A stretch of 64,000 nucleotides of DNA, from assembly GCF_022690685.1 (NCBI RefSeq), contig NZ_JALCYY010000001.1:62001-126000 (forward strand), written 5' to 3'. The stretch is from Anaeromyxobacter terrae. Lineage in GTDB: Bacteria > Myxococcota > Myxococcia > Myxococcales > Anaeromyxobacteraceae. The position numbers and the translations under genes were made by a program. The notes under the pieces were generated by a model that was given only the letters and a program-made list of their open reading frames with translations, was not told the origin of the DNA and did no database searches. Shown piece after piece: positions 8,922 through 17,900 of this stretch; position 1 is the first letter of the stretch, and each line of letters starts with the position of its first letter.

Positions 8922-11900
8922 ATGGTCCGCACGAATCGATACCTTTCCGCCGCGTGCCTCATCGCCGGCGCCGCCCTCGCCGGCTGCAGCCGGTCGTCAT
9001 CGCCAGCCGCGACCATCGTCGGTGCGACGATGCGCCTGTCGCCAGTCAGCGTGCAGGCCGCGGGGACCGATCTCTCGGCCGTCGCCGACCGGGACACGAC
9101 GACGGGGGCGACCGTCAGCGGACCGCTCGACGTCGTGATGCGCTTCGACCACCCCGTCGAGATCCGCGCAGTGAAGGCGCGCGGCGACGGCCTCTCCATC
9201 GCGGTCCCGGGGCGGGGCGAGCTTCAGCTCAACGGCGCCTGGGGGGCGATTTCGTTCGCCGCGCCCGTCGTGGCCACAGAGCTCACCGTTCGCGTGAGCG
9301 GCGCAGGGGCCGCGCCGCTCCTCCAGGAGCTCGAGGTCTGGGGCGCCGGTCGGAAGCGCTCGCCGCGGAGCATCGCGGCGATGGCCGAGGCGACCCGCGC
9401 CGACGCGAACGCCTTCGAGGACGTGCGCGTCCTGGCGGCCACGCCCGCCGCGGCGACGCTCGATCCCTCCGAGAGCAGCGGCGGCGCCCGGTGCCTGAAG
9501 GCCACGTTCCCCAAGGTCGACGTGGCCGGCGCTCGGCGGGCGTATCTCGCCTACGAGGCGGACGTCCCGCGCGCCTTCGCGCTCGAGCGGATCCTCGACG
9601 GTGACGCGGTGACGGGCGGCTTCTGGGTGGGGAACGTCGCGGCGGCCCGGACGCTCGTCGACGAGCTCGACCCGGAGCGGCTGGGGACGGCGAGCGGGGT
9701 CACCCTGTGCGTGCCGCCCGTCGCGACGGGGAAGGTCCAGGTGGCGGGGCTCCGCCTGCTCGTGGTGTCCGACGACGGGCTCGACCTCTTCGATCGCGAG
9801 ACGCACCTGAAGCAGGCGAGCGCGGTGGACGGCGAGGCGACGCCGGCGGCGGTGTCCGGGAACGTAGACCTCACCCTGGATCGGCCGATCGCGCTCGACG
9901 AAGGCTCGGTCCGGCTCGGGGCGGCGCCGGTGACCCTCGCGGCGCTGGAGCTGCTGGAGGCGAGCGGCTGGAGCCGGGTGCCGAACGTGGAGCTCGCGAG
10001 CGAATCGAGCACGCTCCCCGTGGCTGGGCGCGAGGCGAGGGCGCTGCGGCTCGTCTTCCCGTCGCCGCTGCGCGCCGAGGTGCCGACGGCCAGCGTGACG
10101 GAGATCACCGTCGCGGGCAGCGGCGTCGGGCCGAGGGTCGGCGCCGCCCGCATCGTCCTGACCGCGCCGCACCTCACGTTCGAGGGAGGACGCGAGGTGG
10201 GTGAGCGCTTCGGCGATCGCGCGTGGATCGCCGGCTGGGCGGAGTCGCCCGCCGGCGTCGGGCGCGTCGAGATCGGCGGCGCGGAGGTCGGCGTCGCGGG
10301 GGCATTCGGCGTCGCGCTCGAGCGCCCGGCGACGGCACCGTCGCCGTGGACGGTGGACGTCAAGGCCACCTTCCCGGACGGGACGACGGTGGTGCGCACC
10401 GTGGTCCTCGAGCGGGATGGCGCCGCGGAGCTGGCGAACGAGGCGTCGGCGAGCGCACCTTCGCTCTCCGACGCCGCGCGCTTCGGGCGGGAGGGCCAGA
10501 CCGCCTGGGGGAAGATCGATCCCGAGGCGGGCGGCACGGTGACGCTCGGGACGGACGTCACCTTCGAGGCGGGGAAGGGGGCCGTCGGGAAGGGCACGAG
10601 CGTCGGCATCACGCGCGAAGGGCCCGAGGTGGTCCCTCCCCTCGAGGCGGGGATGGTGAACGTGACGGCGCCGGCCAACGGCGCCTACCGCTTCCTTCCG
10701 AAGGGCCAGAAGTTCGCGAAGCCGGTGCGCGTCGGGCTCCCCTACGACCCGTCGCTCCTCCCCGAGGGGATCGCCCCCGAGGAGGTCCAGACGTGGTTCT
10801 ACGACGCGGCGGCCGAGCAGTGGACGGCGCTTCCGCGCGTCGAGCTCCAGCGGTCGAGGAACCGGATCGTCAGCGAGACGACGCACTTCACGTTCATGAT
10901 CAACGCGGTGCTCGTGCTCCCCGAGCACCCGGGGCCGGCGTCGTTCAACCCGAACTCCGTCAAGGACCTGAAGGCCTCGGATCCGTCGGCCGGGATCGAC
11001 CTCATCGCGCCCCCCGGCGTCAACAACCTGGGGACCGCCCAGCTCGCGCTCCCGATCCGCCTACCGGCCGGCCGCGGCGCGTACCAGCCGGAGCTGCGCC
11101 TCTCCTACGACTCCGGAGGAGGCAACGGCTGGCTGGGCGTCGGCTGGGAGCTCCCGTCGTCGAGCGTCCAGATCGACACGCGCTTCGGGGCGCCGGAGTA
11201 CGGCGTCAGCGAGCCCCGCTACCTCCTCGACGGCGAGCAGCTCGTGCCGACGAGCGAGTCGCCGAAGTGCGAGGATGGCTCGGCTGGGACGCGCTATCGC
11301 GCCCGGGTGGAGAAGAGCTTCCGCAGGATCCTCCGCTGCGGGACCGGCCCGACCGACCACTGGTTCCAGGTCCATGACAGGCAGGGGAACCTGTACGTCT
11401 ACGGCAGGAGCGGCGCGGCGCGCCTCACCAGCTACGAGGGGCTGGCCAACATCGGCGCGTGGTACCTGGAGCGTGTCGTCGACACCAACGGGAACCTGAC
11501 GCAGTTCGTCTACGACACCGACGCGAAGGCGCGTCCCACCGTCCGGCACCCGCAGCAGACGGCGGCCACGCACGAAGAGGACTTCCGGCAGCTCTACCTG
11601 AGCAGCATCCAGTACACGGGGCGCGCGTACGACGGGGCGCGGGATGCCTTCGGGATCGCGGAGATCGGCCACTACCACGTCGAGCTGCGGAGCGAGCAGG
11701 ACACGCGTGGCCGTTACCTCGATCGCCCCGACGAGATCACCTCGGGCCGGCTCGGCTTCAAGACGGTGCTCCGGCGCCGCCTCAAGTCGATCCTCGTTCA
11801 GCTCGACCGAGACGGCAGGACCGACACGATCCGCGAGTACCGGTTCTCCTATGAGCGGAAGGCGGAGAGCTTCTGGAAGTCGCGCCTGACGAAGGTGGAG

Positions 11901-14900
11901 GTCTTCGGAGCGGGAGAGGTGACCGCGCGGAAGCTCTTCCACACCCACGCGTTCTCCTGGTTCGACGCCGACTACGCAAACTCCTTCGCTGCGCCCGTCG
12001 CCTGGAGCTTCAAGGAGGCGCCGGACGACCTCTCGCTCTCGCACGCCGAGGAGAGCGGCTGGTCGATCCACGGCTACGGAGGGATCGGCTTCACCTACGA
12101 CAAGATCACCGGCACCGTCGGCGCCCGCGTCGGCCGCACGCAGCACCAGTCGGTGACGAACAGCCTGCTGCTCGACGTCAACGGCGATGGCCTGCCGGAC
12201 CGCGTCACGGGGAGAGGCGGGAGCTACGACGTCCGGTTCAACAGCGGCTCGCTCGTCTCCGGGTCGCGCGAGCTGCGGCGCGCGCTGCCGGCCGGGGATC
12301 CGGGCGACGGCGAGGTGGTGTCCGTGCCGCTCCCGACCCTCGGCAAGGAGGAGGGCAAGGGGTGGAACACGGCGGGGCAGGCGTCGTACGGGCCGGTCTC
12401 GGTCAACGCCGGCTACTCGCACTTCTCGTCCAAGACGACGGAGTTCCTGGGAGACGCCGACGGCGACGGCCTCGTGGACGTCGTGCAAGAGTCTGGCGTC
12501 CTCCTGAACCAGCACCGATCGGGCACGGCGAAGGCGTTCGCCTTCGCGCCGATGGTCACCGGCACGAGCCTGACGTCCACGCCCACCGGCGCCAACCCGG
12601 ACCAGGAGGCGCTCGAGCAGAGCATCCACGAGCAGCTCAAGCCCTCCGACGCCGTCCTGGAATGGATCGCGCCGTTCGCGGGACGCGTCGACGTCTCCGG
12701 CAACCTCTTCTTCGTCGATCACGCCCAGCCTTCCCCCCTCCCCGCGGAGCGGGACGGGGTCCGCATCCAGGGGTTCGTCTGGGACGGAAGCCGCGATCAC
12801 GCCGCCATCAAGGTCTTCGAGCGCGTGAAGACGCTCGCGGACGGGGGCGTGCCGACCCCGGTGGGCATCGCGGACCTGGACGTGGCCCCGGGCATGCGCG
12901 TCTTCTTCGTCCTCTCCACGCTCGAGGACTTCCCGGTGGATCGGGCCGTCCCGTCGCCCCTCGAGGACGTCCACTTCTCGCCGACGATCTCTTACTCGCA
13001 CCTGGGCCCGTGCAGCGTCGGCGCGTGCCGTGCCCTCAGCGACGAGGAGCAGGGCCGCGTCGAGCCGAGCGGCGCCGCGACCTTCCACTTCGACCAGGCC
13101 CGTGACTTCAGGATCGCCGGCCAGCCCGCGCCGTCCATCGCCGTCCCGGCCACGGGGACCCTCCGGATCGAGACCTCGCTCGTGAAGAAGGCGTCGACGG
13201 ACGACGTCCGGGTCTGCGTCCAGCGCTTCGCGCAGAAGGCCGAGGTGAAGGACCTCCGCTGCGAGGAGAAGAACCAGGGGTTCGACAACCTCATCGACGA
13301 GACGCTGCCCGCCGACGGCGCCGGGACGTGGAACCTGGCGGTGACCTCCGCGGTCGTCGCCGGCGAGAAGCTGGTGTTCCGGATCCAGACGGACCTGCCC
13401 GTCGATCCGGCGGCCGTGGACTGGGCGATCGCCGGCCGGATGGAGACGGCCTGCGGCCTGGGACCGAACGGCTGCGAGCCGCCGCCGCCCGAGCTGGCCG
13501 AGGCGATGTCGTTCACGGGCGACGCGTGGTTCCCGGTGTACAACCCGATCTCGCCGCGCTGGTACCTCGACCCGAACGCCGACGTCTCGGCAATGCCGGA
13601 CGAGCGCCCGATCGAGCCGTGGGTGGCGCCGGAGTCCGGCACGATCCGCGTGTTCGTGAACCCGAAGTACCCGGATCCGCGAGATCCGCGCAGGTACATC
13701 CCGGCGCTCCAGATCGGCGGCCACGCGTCCGACGCGCTCTACGTCGCGGCCCGCACGGCGGAGTCCCTGATCGTCAAGCGGCGCTTCGACCAGCTCTACG
13801 GCTCCACGTACACGCCCATCGTCGAGGAGCTGCACGTCGACGGAGGCGAGCGCGTCTACTTCGAGATCTTCTCCGACGCGCAGTTCGTCGCGACGTGGTT
13901 GCCTGGCGTGACGTTCGTGTCGGACGCGACGGGCCTGTCGTCGTCGCCGAGCGTGACCGTCAACAGCCGGTACTCGTCGTACCGGAACGGCTCGGACACC
14001 TACGCCGTCCGGTCTCGCTTCGGCGGCGGCCATCACCTCTTCCACTACGGCACCTGGCGCGACGCGAACCACGAGGACCTCGACCCCCGGCGGCTCTACA
14101 AGAAGGTGGACGCCTACGAGCAGGGGACCGTGGACGTCGAGCACCAGGATCCGGACGTGAAGGACACGACCGAGGTCGCGCAGCCGCTCGTGCCGAGGCG
14201 GCTCGGGACCTGGGTGTCCAAGGCGGAGCCGGGGCTCGCCCCGCGCGTCCCGTCCTTCGTGAGCAGGGAGGGGACCACCTTCGTCTCGGCAGGGATCTGG
14301 CACGCCTCCCGCGAGGGGGAGTTCGTCCAGCAGGGCGGCGGGGCGGGGCAGTCCACGTCGCTCATGGCGATGTTCGCGCTGGGGCCCGCGCTCCGGCAGA
14401 GCGAAGGCGAGTCGACGTCGCTCTCGGCGGGCGTCTCGGTGGGCGCCGTCGGCGTGAGCCTCAACGTCGCCAGGGGCACGAGCACCCAGAAGACGGACGT
14501 CCTCGACATGAACGGCGACCGCGTGGTCGACGTCGTCTCCCGCGCCGGCGACGGGACCGCCGTTCGCGTGACCGACATCCGCGATCCCGCCAGGCCCGGC
14601 CTCCAGCGAAGCCCGGAGACCTTCGGCCTGCGCGTGAGCAAGGACGGCTCGGCGAGCCTCGGGCTCGGCGTCTCCGATCCGTGGCGACGCATGTCCGACG
14701 ACGGCGTCGTCAAGGCGCTCGTCGCCATGTACCCGTCCGTCGGCGGCGGCATCGGCGTCAACTTCAGCTCGACGGAGCGTGAGCTGGCCGACGTCAACGG
14801 CGACGGCCTCCCCGACGAGGTCTCGCGCGACGGCGGCTGCTTCCGGGTCCGCCTGAACCTCGGCTCGCACTTCGCGGCGCGCGCGGACTGCGTCCCGGTG

Positions 14901-17900
14901 GGCAGCTGGAGCGAGGGGAACCTCGACGACCTCGTCGGCAGCCTCGCGAGCGCCCTCCCGGACGACGTCGTGTCCCCGGAGCGGGTGCGCAAGACCACCT
15001 CCATCAGCCTCAACGCCAACGCCGGCTTCACGCTCTACGAGAACTACGGCGCCTCGGTGAACTGGGACTCGAGCGTCGCGGCGACCGGCATCTCGCTCGC
15101 GGACGTCAACGGCGACGGCCTGCCGGACTACGTCCGGAAGACCACCGGGAAGGGCCACTTCACCGTCCGGCTGAACAACGGCTTCGGGTTCGACGAGGAG
15201 GTGCAGCTCCCCGTCCAGCCGTGGCCGGCCTCGGTGACGAAGCCGTGGCTGCGCGACACCGGGCTCGCGGCCGGCGTCAACAAGGTGCTCCGGCTCGTGA
15301 ACGGCGACACGCCCAGCGTGGACGCGGTCGAGGCGAGCGGGACGTACGGCGAGCTGCCGTCCATCGGCTTCGTCGTGTCGTGGGGCGTCGGGCCGCTGTC
15401 GCCCGCGATGACGCCGTGGCTCCACTTCTCGGTGGGCGGCGACAAGACCTTCAAGCGCGTCTCCGGGTTCGCGCTGGGGCTCCAGGACATGGACGGCGAT
15501 GGCCTCGCCGATCACGTCCTGAAGGCGGAGAAGAACCCGGGCGGCGACAACGAGGCGGTCTGGGTCAGGCTCAACCAGCTCCGCAAGGGGAACCTGCTCA
15601 AGGCGGTCTCGCGGCCGCTCGGCGGCAGCTTCGAGCTGGACTACGCGCGCAAGGGGAACAGCGTCGCGATGCCCGAGAGCCGCTGGGTCCTGTCCAGCGT
15701 CGTCGTCCACGACGGGCGCGCGGATGGCACGCCCGGCCACGACCTCGCGACCTCGTACGGCTACGGCGACGGCCGCTACCACCGCTACGAGCGCGAGTTC
15801 CTGGGGTTCGACGAGACGCGCGAGACCCGCGCCGACGGGGCGAAGGTCGTGCGCACGTTCTGGAACGACTCGGTCCTGAGAAAGGGCCTCGTCGTGACGG
15901 AGACGCTCTCGGACTCCAGTGGACGCGTGCTCGGCAAGACAACCAACGGCTACTCCCTGCCGTCAAGGTTTGCCGACACCGAGGCGAGGGCCGCGCCCGA
16001 GGTCGATCCGTGCAGGGAGGCGGCTCCGTTCTTCCTCCGGCCGACGCTCGACGAGTGGTGCGGCTCGCACGTCATCACGCTCGACAGCGTCACGCAGGAG
16101 CTCCACGAGACGACCGGCGATCCGACGGCCAAGCTCGTCACCTACCAGAGCTACACGTACGACCGCTCGAACGGGAACGTGCTGACCTTCACCGACCTGG
16201 GTGACGCGGATCCCCTCAACACGGGCGACGACGTCCACGCGACGGTCACCTACGCCGACGACGAGGCGGCGAGGAGCTTCTACTCGATCGCGCGGCCGGA
16301 GCTGATGCTGGTGAAGGCGCACGCGACCGACGCCGACGAGGCCTTCCTCCGCAAGCGGATCGGCCACTACGACGCGAGGGGAAACCTCAAGGACCTCCAG
16401 TCCTTCCTCGATGGCACGCGGTACATCCAGGTGGACCTGGCCTGGAACGCCGACGGCAAGCTCTTCGAGGTGCACCAGCCCAGGGTGAAGAGCGGCCAGT
16501 ACTGGGTCCGCTACCGCTACGACACGAGCGGCGTGACCCGGAACTTCCCGACCCACGTCGAGGACGCCCACGGGTACGCGTCTTCGGCCGTCTATGACGA
16601 GCGCTTCGGCGAGGTCGAGACGACGACCGATCTCAACGGCAACCTCACGCGCCGCGTCCTCGACGCGAACGGCCGCATCGTCCAGGTGTTCGGGCCATAC
16701 GACACCACCGTCCCTGCGGTCCGCGTCGAGTACGCGCCCGACGCGAGCCCGGCGCGCGCGGCGACGCACAACCTGCTGCCGAGGAACGGCGGCTGGCTCG
16801 ATACCTTCGTCTACATGGACGGGATGGGCCGCACCATCCAGACGCAGAAGACCGTGCTGGCCCACGGCAAGGGGCTGGGCGTGCTCGCCTCGGGGCGGCA
16901 GCGCATGGATGTGATGGGGCGCGTCACGGAGCAGGGGATCGCCTACTTCATCGGCGGAAGGGATCCCGGGTTCCGCGAGGACGTTCCCGTCTACGAGACG
17001 TCGACAGTCTATGACGTGCTGGGCCGGAAGGTCAGGACTGTCGAGCCAAACGGCGGTGTCCACGAGCTGACCTACGACCTCGCGCGCGCAGCGAAGGACC
17101 CGTTTCTCCGGCGACGCGCGACGGTGATCGACCCGCTCCGCAACACCCGCGTGATGTACCGGCGGCTCGACGACAAGATCTCCGCGGTCGAGGAGCACAT
17201 CGATTCGCTCGTCCACACGACCCGGTACCAGTACGACCCGGTCGGCGACCTGCACGCCGTGATCGACGCGAAGGGGAACGAGACGCGCGTCGAAAATGAC
17301 CGTATCGGTCGGCGGCGGCAGCTCGTCAGCCCCGACGCGGGGACGACGGACTTCGCCTACGACGACATGGGTAACCTCGTGTCGCGTCAGGACGGGAACC
17401 TCGTCCAGGCCGCCAAGGATGGGAAGCTGCCCGCGGACCAGGCCTTCGTCTTCTACGAGTACAATCTCGACCAGCTCATCGCCGTCAACAAGCCCTTCGG
17501 CACCGACGTGAAGTACGAGTACGGACCGCCGGGATCCCCCGAGAACGGCGCGGGCAGGATCGTGCGGGTGGTGGACGACGGGGGGGCCGAGACGCGCGGG
17601 TACGGGAAGCTCGGAGAGACGATCCGTTCCACCCGGACGGTGAAGCCCCTGAAGCCGAACGATTCGCCCCAGACCTTCGAGACGCGGTTCGAGTTCGACT
17701 CCTTCGGCCGGATGCTGCGGCTCTGGTACCCCGACGGCGAGGAGCTCACGTACGCGTACGACGCCGCGGGGCTCGTGAACCACGCGGAGGGACACCGGCC
17801 CGCCACGAAGCACTGGGAGGAGGCGACCGAGGTCTACCTCTCTACGCTCACCTACGACGAGTTCGGGGCGCGCCGTCACGCGGTCCTCGGGAACGCCGCC

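Noticed and set aside
8997..10928. Long antisense frame in the RHS N-terminal region
   Set aside because: Same GC-driven shadow effect. No signal, motif or ribosome site.
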